64,000 bases of DNA, from the NCBI RefSeq assembly GCF_014641595.1, contig NZ_BMIA01000001.1:1612001-1676000 (forward strand). The letters are read 5' to 3'. Positions 45,096 through 54,023 of the stretch are shown here, piece after piece. Position numbers and translations under genes: made by a program. Numbering within the stretch: position 1 is the stretch's first letter; each line of letters begins with the position of its first letter. The notes below the pieces were generated by a model. The model was not told the DNA's origin and ran no database searches. It saw only the letters and a program-made list of their open reading frames with translations. This stretch comes from Dyadobacter endophyticus (GTDB taxonomy: Bacteria > Bacteroidota > Bacteroidia > Cytophagales > Spirosomataceae).

Positions 45096-46373
45096 TTATC
45101 GTACGACAAAACGTTTTGTGATCGTCTTATTAGCGGTCTCTACTTTGTAATAGTACAATCCGCTAGGGAAGTTTCTAACGTTGAGGTAAGAGCGGTTGAC
45201 GGCATCTTCCGTCACCTTTTGTCCTTTCTGATTATAGACGGACACGGTATAATTTTCAAAATTAGGCGTGAACACGTTGGTTGTCAAGGTCTCACGAACC
45301 GGATTAGGGTAAAGTTCCACTAAAAGTTCGGTCGTCGAGAACTGTGAGTACTCCACCATTTTCGCACGTCTGGGACTCAATGCAAGCACGGCGTGCATTC
45401 GTGCCTTCTGATCATTCGTAAATATGCTCATGCACACGTCGGGCGAGTAGTCCATGTAGTTTTCGATCATGTTGCGCGTCATCACAGTTCCGCCACATTG
45501 CGAATATACCGGCGAGCACGAAAGGTCTGTTGTCTCGTTCTTGGTATTGGCGGTTGGCGTGTCGTCGCAATAATCGGTGCCGCAGGTACTGTCGCCCCAA
45601 ATGTGTATCAGCCCGAGCCAATGGCCTACTTCATGTGTTGTCGTACGGCCCAGGTTATAGATCCGACTCGTGATCGCATCGGAATTGCGGCCGAAATAGC
45701 GGAAATCGATGATTACGCCGTCGGTCAATGCGTCGGCTTCCCCATTTTCGGAGGTAGCAAGACCGGCCGTACGGTCGTTGAGCTCCGTGACTACCGGAAA
45801 CTGCGAAGTCCCGAGGTAGCGGTCGTTCAGCCGCGTTACCCAGATGTTCAGGTAACGGTTTGTAAACCAGGCCGGCGAAATGTTCGCCAGTTCGTCGGCG
45901 TCGGTAATCGGGCTGAACTGCGACGTTGCATTATAGGTGCGCACCACCGAAACCAGTTTGAAACGGATGCCGGTATCTACGCCCAGCGAATCGGTATAAT
46001 AGCCTTTATAGCCCGAAGTATTGCCATAGTCTTCATTCAGGACGTCGATCTGGCTTTGTATTTGCGCATCGGAGATATTGCCGTTGCCTGCGCCGCCGAT
46101 TACCTTATCGGCCCGGTTGTGGACGACGTGTATCACCACCGGGATCGTGATCACCTCACTCGCGCTCGTACGCGCCGCAGCGCCAGTATGCAGGTAATTC
46201 TCAATCGCCTGCTCAGATTGCATTCGCAGGTTGCGGAGGGAGGGGTTTTTCAACAGCCGTACAGAGTCCCGTTCCGTGCTGGCGCACCTCGTAACAAGCG
46301 GATCCTGCGCTCTTCCGAGCGTGGAAACCATCAAAAGGCCGACCAGTAGCAGGCTATTTCTCCGATTTTTCAT
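45096..46373 (-). CDS. Secreted M43 (pappalysin-like) metalloprotease with T9SS type A sorting domain
   Basis: Secreted zinc protease of 425 residues from the ATG at 46373; an in-frame TTG at 46382 is less likely. The signal peptide is followed by a propeptide and the catalytic domain. The zinc site HEVGHWLGLIH (His247, Glu248, His251, His257) is of the HExxHxxGxxH type. CxxDYCDDTPTA and the Met-turn (NYMDYSPDVCMSIFTNDQ) follow. The C-terminal 80 residues form a type A sorting domain (VELYPNPVRETL, FPSGLYYYKVETANKTITKR). The start lies inside the last 20 bases of phoH, so the genes may be translationally coupled. Confidence 0.92.
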   Translation of the reverse strand: MKNRRNSLLLVGLLMVSTLGRAQDPLVTRCASTERDSVRLLKNPSLRNLRMQSEQAIENYLHTGAAARTSASEVITIPVVIHVVHNRADKVIGGAGNGNISDAQIQSQIDVLNEDYGNTSGYKGYYTDSLGVDTGIRFKLVSVVRTYNATSQFSPITDADELANISPAWFTNRYLNIWVTRLNDRYLGTSQFPVVTELNDRTAGLATSENGEADALTDGVIIDFRYFGRNSDAITSRIYNLGRTTTHEVGHWLGLIHIWGDSTCGTDYCDDTPTANTKNETTDLSCSPVYSQCGGTVMTRNMIENYMDYSPDVCMSIFTNDQKARMHAVLALSPRRAKMVEYSQFSTTELLVELYPNPVRETLTTNVFTPNFENYTVSVYNQKGQKVTEDAVNRSYLNVRNFPSGLYYYKVETANKTITKRFVVR

Positions 46374-47301
46374 AAGCAGCAAGAATGTCCTTCACCAAAC
46401 GGTGCCTTACAACGTCCGAACCGTCCAGTTCCACAAAACTGATTCCCTTAATGCCCTTCAAAACGGTGATAGAGTCGATTAGCCCCGATTTCAAGTTTTT
46501 GGGAAGATCGATCTGCGACTTGTCGCCGGTAATGATCGCTTTCGAGCTTGGGCCCATCCGGGTCAGAAACATTTTCATCTGCATGGGCGTCGTATTCTGT
46601 GCCTCGTCGAGCAGGATAAATGCGTTGTTCAGCGTACGTCCCCGCATGTAGGCAAGCGGCGCAATTTCGATTACCCGGCTTTCCAGGTACAATTTCAGCT
46701 TTTCCGGCGCGATCATATCATCGAGCGCATCGTAGATCGGTCGCAGGTAGGGATCGATCTTTTCTTTCAGGTCACCCGGCAAGAACCCAAGGTTCTCCCC
46801 TGCTTCCACGGCCGGACGCGTTATGATAATTTTTCGTACTTCTTTGTTTTTCAATGCCCTCACCGCAATGGCGACCGCAGTATAGGTCTTTCCCGTACCG
46901 GCCGGACCGATTGCAAACACGAGGTCGTATTTGCCGGCCTGCTCGACCAGGAGCTTCTGGTTGGTCGTTTTGGCTTTTACAACGAGGCCCTTATTGCCAT
47001 AAAGAATCACATCGTCGTCGTCTTCGCCGGTGGCCACAGGCATTTTGGCTATGCCGTTCAGGTAGCCTTTGACGTTGTCGTTCGTTATTTTCCCATACTT
47101 CTGATAATGCGCCAGAAGGGAGTCTATTACATCTGTGATTCGGATAATTTCGGGGGCAGTCCCCTGGATGCGGATCTCGTTTCCGCGTGAAATAATTTTA
47201 CTTTCGGGGAAAGCAGCAGCGACTTCCTTGATATTCGAGTTATGAATCCCGAGAAAATCGACCATGGATACGTCTTCGAGTGTGATGATTTTTTCCAGCA
47301 A
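46354..47301 (-). CDS. PhoH-family ATPase
   Basis: Cytosolic P-loop ATPase of the PhoH family with likely RNA-related function. The 315 residues begin with a KH-like N-terminal region (FPESKIISRGNEIRIQGTAP). The ATPase domain has LVFAIGPAGTGKTYTAVAIA (Walker A GPAGTGKT), ITRPAVEAGENLGFLPGDLK, AFILLDEAQNTTPMQMKMFL (Walker B) and ITGDKSQIDLP. The C-terminus has SFVELDGSDVVRHRLVKDIL. It is the upstream gene of a tightly packed set with the M43 protease and comEC. Confidence 0.94.
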   Translation of the reverse strand: MLEKIITLEDVSMVDFLGIHNSNIKEVAAAFPESKIISRGNEIRIQGTAPEIIRITDVIDSLLAHYQKYGKITNDNVKGYLNGIAKMPVATGEDDDDVILYGNKGLVVKAKTTNQKLLVEQAGKYDLVFAIGPAGTGKTYTAVAIAVRALKNKEVRKIIITRPAVEAGENLGFLPGDLKEKIDPYLRPIYDALDDMIAPEKLKLYLESRVIEIAPLAYMRGRTLNNAFILLDEAQNTTPMQMKMFLTRMGPSSKAIITGDKSQIDLPKNLKSGLIDSITVLKGIKGISFVELDGSDVVRHRLVKDILAAYEKSEK

Positions 47302-47533
47302 ATGAATCAGTGTTTAATGTTTATCTAATCGTTGTAAAATTTAGTAATAATAACCAACATTTGTAAAACATAATCGTCGAAAAAACAATTAATCTACTAA
47401 ATACCTGGCCAAAAAATAACTCTTTCCCGACCAAGTCTTTCATTATCAGACACGCACAAAAAAGTCGTGTGGCAGAAAAAAAATTATTGCGTCAAACTCC
47501 CCGCCGCCGCTTTCCTCGAAGGCCTCCAATGAT

Positions 47534-47541
47534 TAACTTTG
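47534..47541 (+). promoter_or_regulatory. -7 box close to the dnaB start
   Basis: TAACTTTG, a perfect TAnnTTTG match only seven bases before the ATG at 47549. TTT lies 20 bases upstream at 47511-47513, a partial -33. If used, the transcript would begin at or within a few bases of the start codon. Confidence 0.4.
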
Positions 47542-47548
47542 TCTTAAC

Positions 47549-49168
47549 ATGGAAAACGAAAAGGCACCCAACAACTACCCCAGGAGCGGCTCCAAGACCG
47601 GAAACGGCACCAAGCGGTCATTCGCCCCAAGAACGCCATCCAACGATCAGAATTTCAGCAAATTACCTCCTCAGGCGATCGACCTGGAAGAGGCGGTTTT
47701 GGGTGCTTTGATGATCGAAAAGGATGCACTCACGGCGGTGGCGGATATCCTTCGTCCGGATAGTTTTTACAAGGAGTCGCACATCCGCATTTACAGCGCG
47801 ATCGTTACGCTCTTCGCCGATTCGGAACCGATCGACATGCTCACGGTCACCGCAAAGTTGCGCAGCACCGGAGAGCTTGAACTCGTCGGCGGCGCATCCT
47901 ACATTATGGAGCTGACCAGTAAGGTCAACTCTGCCGCCAACATCGAATTCCACGCCCGTATCATATCGCAGGCCTACATCAAACGGGAGCTTATCAAAGT
48001 ATCTTCGGAGATCCAGCGGGAGGCTTATGAAGATACCACCGACGTGTTCCGCCTTCTCGACAAAACGGAACAGTCGCTCTTCGCGATTTCGGAGTCTAAT
48101 ATCAAGAAAAATTACGCCGATATGGGCGCGCTCATGCGCCAGGCACTGGCCGAACTCGACCAGAAAAAAAATAACAAGGATGGCCTCACCGGCGTACCAT
48201 CCGGTTTCAGCGCACTCGACAGGCTTACGTCCGGCTGGCAGAAAACGGAATTGATGATCCTCGCGGCACGTCCCGGTATGGGTAAAACGGCATTTGTCGT
48301 TTCCTCGCTCCGGAATGCAGCGGTAGACTTCAATATTCCGGTGGCCATATTCTCGCTGGAGATGTCCTCGGTACAGCTGGTAAATCGTTTGATTTCCGCT
48401 GAGGCTGAGATCGATAGTGAGAAAATTCGTAAAGGAAGCCTCGCCCCTCATGAATGGGAGCAACTGCACCACCGCATTCACCGGTTGACAAATGCCCCCA
48501 TTTACATTGACGACACCCCTGCCCTTTCGGTACTCGAACTGCGTGCAAAATGCCGTCGTTTGAAAGCGCAGCACGATATTCAGATGATCGTAATCGACTA
48601 CCTGCAGCTGATGACCGGCGATACGGGAGGCAAAAGCCCCGGTAACCGCGAACAGGAGATTGCAATGATCTCACGGTCGTTGAAAAACCTTGCAAAAGAG
48701 CTCGACGTACCGGTAATCGCCCTTTCTCAGCTGAGCCGTGCGGTAGAAACGCGTGGAGGGGAAAAGCGTCCTCAACTCTCCGATTTGAGGGAATCCGGGT
48801 CAATCGAGCAGGATGCAGACATGGTAATCTTCCTCTACCGCCCTGAATATTATGGTATTACGGAAGACGAAGCAGGTAACTCGGTGGCAGGTGTTGGTGA
48901 AGTGATTCTGGCTAAAAACCGTGCAGGTTCGCTGGATACCATCCAGCTGCGCTTCATTGGCAAATACACCAAATTCGCTGACCTTGATTCCGGTTTCACA
49001 CCGGCCCCATTCTCGATCGACCGCCCGATCCAGACCTCGAACCCAATATCTTCCTTCGAGAGCCAGGCCAAACCTTCGGCACCGTCCACGGGCGGAACGC
49101 TCCGCAGCCGCGCCAACGACCTGAGCAACTTCGATTACAAAGGGCCGGATTCGGAACCGCCGTTTTAA
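47549..49168 (+). CDS. dnaB: Replicative DNA helicase
   Basis: Hexameric ring helicase that unwinds DNA at the replication fork. The 539 residues begin with a charged, low-complexity extension. The N-terminal domain follows (about 30-135, QAIDLEEAVLGALMIEKDAL), then the RecA-like ATPase. Walker A is ARPGMGKTAFV near 243, then PVAIFSLEMSSVQLVNRLIS, IVIDYLQLMTG (Walker B), ALSQLSRAVETRGGEKRPQL and SDLRESGSIEQDADMVIFLY. The proline/serine-rich tail (about 485-539) is less conserved. No intein insertion is present. Confidence 0.97.
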   Translation: MENEKAPNNYPRSGSKTGNGTKRSFAPRTPSNDQNFSKLPPQAIDLEEAVLGALMIEKDALTAVADILRPDSFYKESHIRIYSAIVTLFADSEPIDMLTVTAKLRSTGELELVGGASYIMELTSKVNSAANIEFHARIISQAYIKRELIKVSSEIQREAYEDTTDVFRLLDKTEQSLFAISESNIKKNYADMGALMRQALAELDQKKNNKDGLTGVPSGFSALDRLTSGWQKTELMILAARPGMGKTAFVVSSLRNAAVDFNIPVAIFSLEMSSVQLVNRLISAEAEIDSEKIRKGSLAPHEWEQLHHRIHRLTNAPIYIDDTPALSVLELRAKCRRLKAQHDIQMIVIDYLQLMTGDTGGKSPGNREQEIAMISRSLKNLAKELDVPVIALSQLSRAVETRGGEKRPQLSDLRESGSIEQDADMVIFLYRPEYYGITEDEAGNSVAGVGEVILAKNRAGSLDTIQLRFIGKYTKFADLDSGFTPAPFSIDRPIQTSNPISSFESQAKPSAPSTGGTLRSRANDLSNFDYKGPDSEPPF

Positions 49169-49250
49169 GATAATCAGTCAAAAAATACCGTTCGGACACT
49201 TTCCGGTTGCCGTTTGATAAAGCGATAATGTAACCGGCATCGTCACTATA

Positions 49251-49293
49251 TTCATTTGGATAGTCACCATCCTAAATAGGCTATCCAAATGAA
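49251..49293 (+). promoter_or_regulatory. 13-bp inverted repeat covering the start codon of the C10-protease remnant
   Basis: TTCATTTGGATAG (49251-49263) and CTATCCAAATGAA (49281-49293) are perfectly complementary, with a 17-base loop. The ATG (49289-49291) lies inside the right arm. In RNA this would sequester the translation start; in DNA it could be an operator. Confidence 0.6.
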
Positions 49294-50269
49294 AAGCATT
49301 ACCAATAAACTTCTTCTTTCCGTTATTGCTGCTTGCTCGCTCCTGCAATGCCGGCAGGAAACCGGTTCTTCCCCTCCTGGGCCCGAAGCATATCCCTATG
49401 CATTACTCGTAACCGCAGTGGAAGCCGAAAAACTCGCATTTGGCGAGCTAACCTCTTCCACAAACAACGCTGCCAGGACTGCCGCAACGGACGTTTCAAA
49501 ACGGATCAAAAACGTGCGCACATTGAATGACGACGAGGGTAATCCACTGATGCACATTATTCATTTCGAGGCGGATGTGCAGCCTGATGCGGGATTTGTC
49601 ATCATTGCCGGTGACAAACGAGTTGTTCCGGTACTGGCCAAGGGTGATAGCGGCAAATTCGAGCCCGACGGCGAAAACCCCGGCCCGAGAATATGGATTG
49701 AACACGTGAAAGCCGAAGTCGCGACTGGTAAAAGACATGTTACCACGCCTGTGAAAGCCGTCGAACTATTGCTCCTGGCCCCGTCACCAATTACAATTTC
49801 CCCTTGAACAACAAAATTTCAACAGACAATTGCACGTCCGCCAATCTCGCTGATCAGCAGATAGCCAATATGATACGCGTGGCTGGCATGTACGCCGGTT
49901 CTAATTACAATACTTTTGGTTGTAACACAGTGATCTGGCGTGAGAATATCAAGACAGCATTCCAGGCTGCTGGTTATTCAAATGCAGGAAAAAGGGCTGC
50001 GTTCAGCAATGTATACAACGATGTCAGATCCGAACTCATGAGCGGCCACCCGGTAATTATGGACGGCACGAACCAGTTCCTCGGATTTAATAACTGGCAC
50101 ATATGAGGGACGGGACTCCACGCACAACATACGAAGCATCCGAATTACGGTCGAAGACGTCAAAATAAACAAGCCCAGGCTCGTAACCAGCGAAGTAATG
50201 GATGGCGAGTACAACCCCGCCGCCGACTCGATATGGACTTACTACAAATATTTAGATCGAAATAAATAA
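49289..50269 (+). pseudogene. Degraded C10-family (streptopain-like) cysteine protease gene
   Basis: The first frame (49289-49807) encodes a lipoprotein signal ending in LLQC and a Spi-type propeptide (MHIIHFEADVQPDAGFVIIA, GDKRVVPVLAKGDSGKF). Near 49780 the reading changes to the frame that continues GPVTNYNFPLNNKISTDNCT and the C10-like IANMIRVAGMYAGSNYNTFG. The expected segment with the catalytic cysteine (GP-L-W-Q...GC-A-A) is absent, which implies a deletion. After FNNWHI, which holds the probable catalytic histidine, a stop occurs. The family text resumes in another frame as YEGRDSTHN and runs to the stop at 50267-50269. The protein cannot be active. An intact ancestor in relatives is expected. 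Confidence 0.78.
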
Positions 50270-50275
50270 CCCGCA

Positions 50276-50348
50276 GTCAGGAATGGTCAGGAGGAGTCAA
50301 GGATGGTCATTTATTGTTCAATGTTAACCACAAATGACTACTCCTGAC
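50276..50348. repeat. 10-bp tandem repeat and inverted repeat between the C10 remnant and rlmD
   Basis: Four head-to-tail copies of a 10-base unit (GTCAGGAATG, GTCAGGAGGA, GTCAAGGATG, GTCATTTATT) start at 50276. The second, third and fourth copies are mirrored by TGACTACTCCTGAC at 50335-50348, giving a 14-bp stem with one mismatch. It may serve as a terminator for rlmD (minus strand). Confidence 0.5.
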
Positions 50349-50354
50349 AAAAAC

Positions 50355-51752
50355 CTATTTCCTCACCAACAACGCCACATTCTCCACATGGTGCGTATTC
50401 GGGAACATATCCACTGGCTGCACCCGCGTCACTTCATAATCTTCGGACATTAATGCCAGATCGCGCGCTTGCGTGGCTGTGTTGCAGCTCACGTACACAA
50501 CACGGTCGGGCGCAGCTTTCAGGATCGTTTCGATCACGGGCACGTCCATTCCGGCACGTGGCGGGTCGGTAATGATCACATCCGGACGTCCGTGCGTGTG
50601 CAGGAAGCTCTCGTTCATGATCGCGCGCATGTCACCTGCGAAGAATGAGGTATTGGTAATGCCGTTCAACTGCGAGTTAATGCGGGCGTCTTGCACAGCC
50701 GCTTCCACATACTCCACTCCGACCACTTTCTTTGCGCTGCGGGCCACGAAGTTGGCGATCGTGCCGGTTCCGGTATATAAATCGTAAACCGATTCACTAC
50801 CCGTCAGCTGCGCATAATCGCGTGCCACGCTGAACAGTTTATAAGCTTGCTCCGAGTTGGTTTGGTAAAACGATTTCGGCCCTACCAGAAACGTGAGGTC
50901 CTCCATCGTTTCGCGAATTACCTTATCGCCCGCGTAATGGATCACTTCCTGATCCTGATAAGAATCATTTCCCTTCAAATTCACGATATAGTTCAGCGAA
51001 GTGATTTCCGGGTGATTTTGGTGCAGGAATTCCATCACTTCCGCGATAATTTCGTCATTTTGCGCGCCAAATTGCACGATCACCATCACGTCGCCCGAAT
51101 TGGCCGTCCGGACGATCACATTCCGCATCACGCCTACATTAAAGCGTACGTCGTAATAAGGAAACCCTTTTTCCTCGGAAAACCGGTGCAAAGCATTGCG
51201 GATCGCATTCGAGGGATCGGGTTGGAGATGACAATGATCGACGGTGAAGATCTTATCGAAACGCTTCGGCACGTGGAAGCCTAATGCGGTTTTCGTGAAA
51301 GGCTGCCCCGAATCGAGCTGCTCTTTGGTCAGCCAGCGCCAATTCGAGAAAGTGAATTCCAACTTATTTCGGTAATATTCGGTCTTAGGGGCAGCGATAA
51401 TCTCGTTAATCTCGACATTCCTGATCTTTCCTATCCTTTCAAAATGATCCACTACCTGCTGCCTCTTGAACCTGAGCTGATGCTCATAGCTGATATGCTG
51501 CCACTTACAGCCCCCGCACACCGTGAAATGCTCGCAATAGGGTTCTGTACGTAAAGCCGATTGTGAATGGATTTTGGTAACAATGGCTTCCTTCAATTTC
51601 TTCTTGGTACGAACGACCTGAAGATCGACGATGTCACCGGGGGCCACATTACCTTCTACAAAGATTACGCCGTCTTCCGATTTAAATATACATTTGCCTT
51701 CTGCCGCAAAATCGGTAATTTCAACGTATTCGTACTTGTTACTCTTAGACAT
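50355..51752 (-). CDS. rlmD: 23S rRNA (uracil-5-)-methyltransferase, RlmD/RumA family
   Basis: SAM-dependent methyltransferase that makes 5-methyluridine in 23S rRNA, or a closely related RlmCD-type enzyme. The 465 residues begin with a TRAM RNA-binding domain (about 5-62). An iron-sulfur cluster site follows (Cys73, Cys79, Cys82 in PYCEHFTVCGGCKWQH, and a Cys in DHCHLQP). The methyltransferase domain contains VYDLYTGTGTIANFVARSAK, ITDPPRAGMDVPVIETI and the catalytic Cys423 in VYVSCNTATQARDLALM. It appears monocistronic. Confidence 0.93.
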   Translation of the reverse strand: MSKSNKYEYVEITDFAAEGKCIFKSEDGVIFVEGNVAPGDIVDLQVVRTKKKLKEAIVTKIHSQSALRTEPYCEHFTVCGGCKWQHISYEHQLRFKRQQVVDHFERIGKIRNVEINEIIAAPKTEYYRNKLEFTFSNWRWLTKEQLDSGQPFTKTALGFHVPKRFDKIFTVDHCHLQPDPSNAIRNALHRFSEEKGFPYYDVRFNVGVMRNVIVRTANSGDVMVIVQFGAQNDEIIAEVMEFLHQNHPEITSLNYIVNLKGNDSYQDQEVIHYAGDKVIRETMEDLTFLVGPKSFYQTNSEQAYKLFSVARDYAQLTGSESVYDLYTGTGTIANFVARSAKKVVGVEYVEAAVQDARINSQLNGITNTSFFAGDMRAIMNESFLHTHGRPDVIITDPPRAGMDVPVIETILKAAPDRVVYVSCNTATQARDLALMSEDYEVTRVQPVDMFPNTHHVENVALLVRK

Positions 51753-51815
51753 TATTTTCTGTTTTAATTACTAATCCCAATATCCTATCGGATCAATTCT
51801 ACTGCCGCATATTCC

Positions 51816-54023
51816 ATGAAAAAACGGTTCATCTTATTTGTTCTGATGCTGTTTGCCATTTGCGAAGCGAGTGCGACGCACATCGTCGGCGGGCAGCTCT
51901 TCATCACGCAAAACCAGGACAGCTACTACAACTATAACATGGGCCTAACGATGTATTTCGATGCCCTGAATGGTAATCCGGGTGCAGAAGATCCGTTTGT
52001 CACGATTTATGTATTCAGAAAGCGCGACAATGTCCTCATTGGCTCTCTTGAAGCCCCAAAAATAGAACGAAAATCGGTCAACTACGCAAACCCGCTCTGT
52101 GGAATCTCAACTCTGCAGACCTGGCAGATCACTTATGGCTCCGCGGTACACCTCACTCCCACGGATTTTGCCGACGCGCAGGGCTATTACATGGTGTGGG
52201 ACAGGTGTTGCCGCAACGGTACAATCACCAACATCCAGGCTCCGGGCGACGCCGGCAGCCTTTTCTATCTCGAATTTCCGCCCCTTTTTAAGAATAATGC
52301 CAATTTCAAGAACTCGTCACCAGTTTTTCCGGAGATCAAAGGCGATTATGCTTGCGTCAATTCCCCTTTTCTGTTCGATTTCGGAGGTACCGATGCAGAT
52401 GGCGACAGCCTGGTGTACTCGCTGATCACTCCCATGCAGGGCTATGCCGATAAGGCCAACCCGAGCGCGCCGGCCCGCGGATCATCCAACTACCCGCGCC
52501 TGACGTGGATCGACGGCATTTCGGTAAGCAATATGATCCCCGGCCCCGATCCGCTGAAAGTGAACACGTCGACCGGAATGCTGTCCGTCACGGCTGGCTC
52601 GGTGGGTTTGTATGTGTTCGCAGTGCAGGTGGACGAATACCGCAAGGGTGTCAAAATCGGGACGCTTACGCGCGATTTTCAGCTCAAAGTGGTCGACTGT
52701 CCCAAAATGGACCCGCCCAAGTTATTGTTCAAACCCAAGGGAAGAAATACCTATTACACTGAAAATGAAATTATAACAGTCCAAAAAAATGATCCAAACT
52801 GCTTCGAGGTGATGGTAACCGACCCGACTGTGAACCAGATCGTGGCCGTCGATGGCAAAGCGGTGAACAATTCGAAGGACTACTTCACAGTGTTACCGGC
52901 GCAGTTCACCACGAGAGTCCCGAACGACACACTGAAATTCCAGATATGCCTGGAAGAATGCTTCGTAACCTACGATAACCGCCCGATAAAGATCCAGCTG
53001 ATTGCGCAAGACGGCAGTTGCCCTTTCCCGCTTACAGACACGCTGAACATTTATATACGCCGCCCAAGCAGCGGCAACAATGCCCCGACCGTGTCGACCT
53101 CGCTCAAAGGCGACTACGTACACGTGAGCGCGGGCGTGCCCGTAACCTTCGATGTTTACGGGAAAGATCCTGATAAAGACAATCTCGCGCTCTCGGGCCG
53201 CGGGCAGGATTTCAATATGACCGATATGGGAATGGATTTCAAACCCGTCAGCGGACAGGCCAATGTTCAGCAGAAATTCACCTGGGTGCCTCCGTGCAAT
53301 GCCAAAAAGGGCGATACCCTGGCTGTCGATTTCAAAGTCGAGGACATGCGCTGCGAGGGAAACCCGATGCCCGTTTCGAAACCGGTATATTTCATCGTCG
53401 ATGAATCGCCGAACCGGCCTCCTGCCGTAAAGACCTCTTTGCCCGTGCAGGAGATCACCTACCAGATCGGCACCTCGCCCGGCATTACCTTTGATGTGCT
53501 GGCAACCGATCCCGACACGAATATGATCGTTCTGACAGCCGCTGGGCGCGGATTTGACATGAAGGGTGCCGGAATGATTTTCGAGGCTAAAACGGGCATA
53601 AAATCGGTCACTTCCCCCTACGCCTGGAATCCTGAATGCGCCGTGCTCAACGGCCAGCCTGAACAGACGTTCATGGTCGACTTCGTGACGCAGGACAAAA
53701 GTTGCGCAGCCGCCACTGATACTACCACCGTCAAAGTGACTATTAAAGACAATGGCTCGGCGCCATTCCCCGAATTTCCGAACGTTATCACGCCGAACGG
53801 TGACGGCAAAAACGACTGCCTCGTGTTTCAGGAACTGCCGGCAGACAATTGCGATGACTACTTCAAAGACATCACTGTTTTCAACCGCTGGGGTAAGCAA
53901 GTGTATTATTCAAAAATCAAACCCAACGACTGGTGCCCCGACCAGATCTCCGGTGGCTACTATTACTTCGTCGTTCAATATACCAAACGATCCTACAAAG
54001 GCGGATTGACAATTCTTAAATAA
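51816..54023 (+). CDS. Secreted T9SS type B surface protein, paralog of the protein at 12585-14495
   Basis: 735-residue secreted protein. The signal peptide MKKRFILFVLMLFAICEASA is followed by THIVGGQLFI. The first 300 residues repeat the module of the other paralog (YYMVWDRCCRNGTITNIQAP, SLFYLEFPPLF, DADGDSLVYSLITPMQGY, TRDFQLKVVDC). Two cadherin-like or Ig-like repeats follow (about 420-640, VTFDVYGKDPDKDNLAL; ITFDVLATDPDTNMIVL). The type B sorting domain ends the protein: FPNVITPNGDGKNDCLVF, TVFNRWGKQVYYSK, SGGYYYFVVQYTKRSYKGGL and TILK. Export and anchoring by the type IX system is expected; ligand unknown. Confidence 0.92.
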   Translation: MKKRFILFVLMLFAICEASATHIVGGQLFITQNQDSYYNYNMGLTMYFDALNGNPGAEDPFVTIYVFRKRDNVLIGSLEAPKIERKSVNYANPLCGISTLQTWQITYGSAVHLTPTDFADAQGYYMVWDRCCRNGTITNIQAPGDAGSLFYLEFPPLFKNNANFKNSSPVFPEIKGDYACVNSPFLFDFGGTDADGDSLVYSLITPMQGYADKANPSAPARGSSNYPRLTWIDGISVSNMIPGPDPLKVNTSTGMLSVTAGSVGLYVFAVQVDEYRKGVKIGTLTRDFQLKVVDCPKMDPPKLLFKPKGRNTYYTENEIITVQKNDPNCFEVMVTDPTVNQIVAVDGKAVNNSKDYFTVLPAQFTTRVPNDTLKFQICLEECFVTYDNRPIKIQLIAQDGSCPFPLTDTLNIYIRRPSSGNNAPTVSTSLKGDYVHVSAGVPVTFDVYGKDPDKDNLALSGRGQDFNMTDMGMDFKPVSGQANVQQKFTWVPPCNAKKGDTLAVDFKVEDMRCEGNPMPVSKPVYFIVDESPNRPPAVKTSLPVQEITYQIGTSPGITFDVLATDPDTNMIVLTAAGRGFDMKGAGMIFEAKTGIKSVTSPYAWNPECAVLNGQPEQTFMVDFVTQDKSCAAATDTTTVKVTIKDNGSAPFPEFPNVITPNGDGKNDCLVFQELPADNCDDYFKDITVFNRWGKQVYYSKIKPNDWCPDQISGGYYYFVVQYTKRSYKGGLTILK

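Noticed and set aside
45393..46349. 318-codon ORF on the plus strand opposite the M43 protease
   Set aside because: Antisense shadow of a clear protease gene, no start signal or domain.
47663..48574. 303-codon ORF on the minus strand opposite dnaB
   Set aside because: Fully antisense to dnaB, which is certain.
49804..50106. Independent 100-residue gene
   Set aside because: It starts with TTG and contains the middle of a C10 protease; it is a fragment of the pseudogene.
52893..53900. 335-codon ORF on the minus strand opposite the T9SS protein
   Set aside because: Shadow of the GC-rich third codon positions in the plus-strand gene; no recognisable domain.
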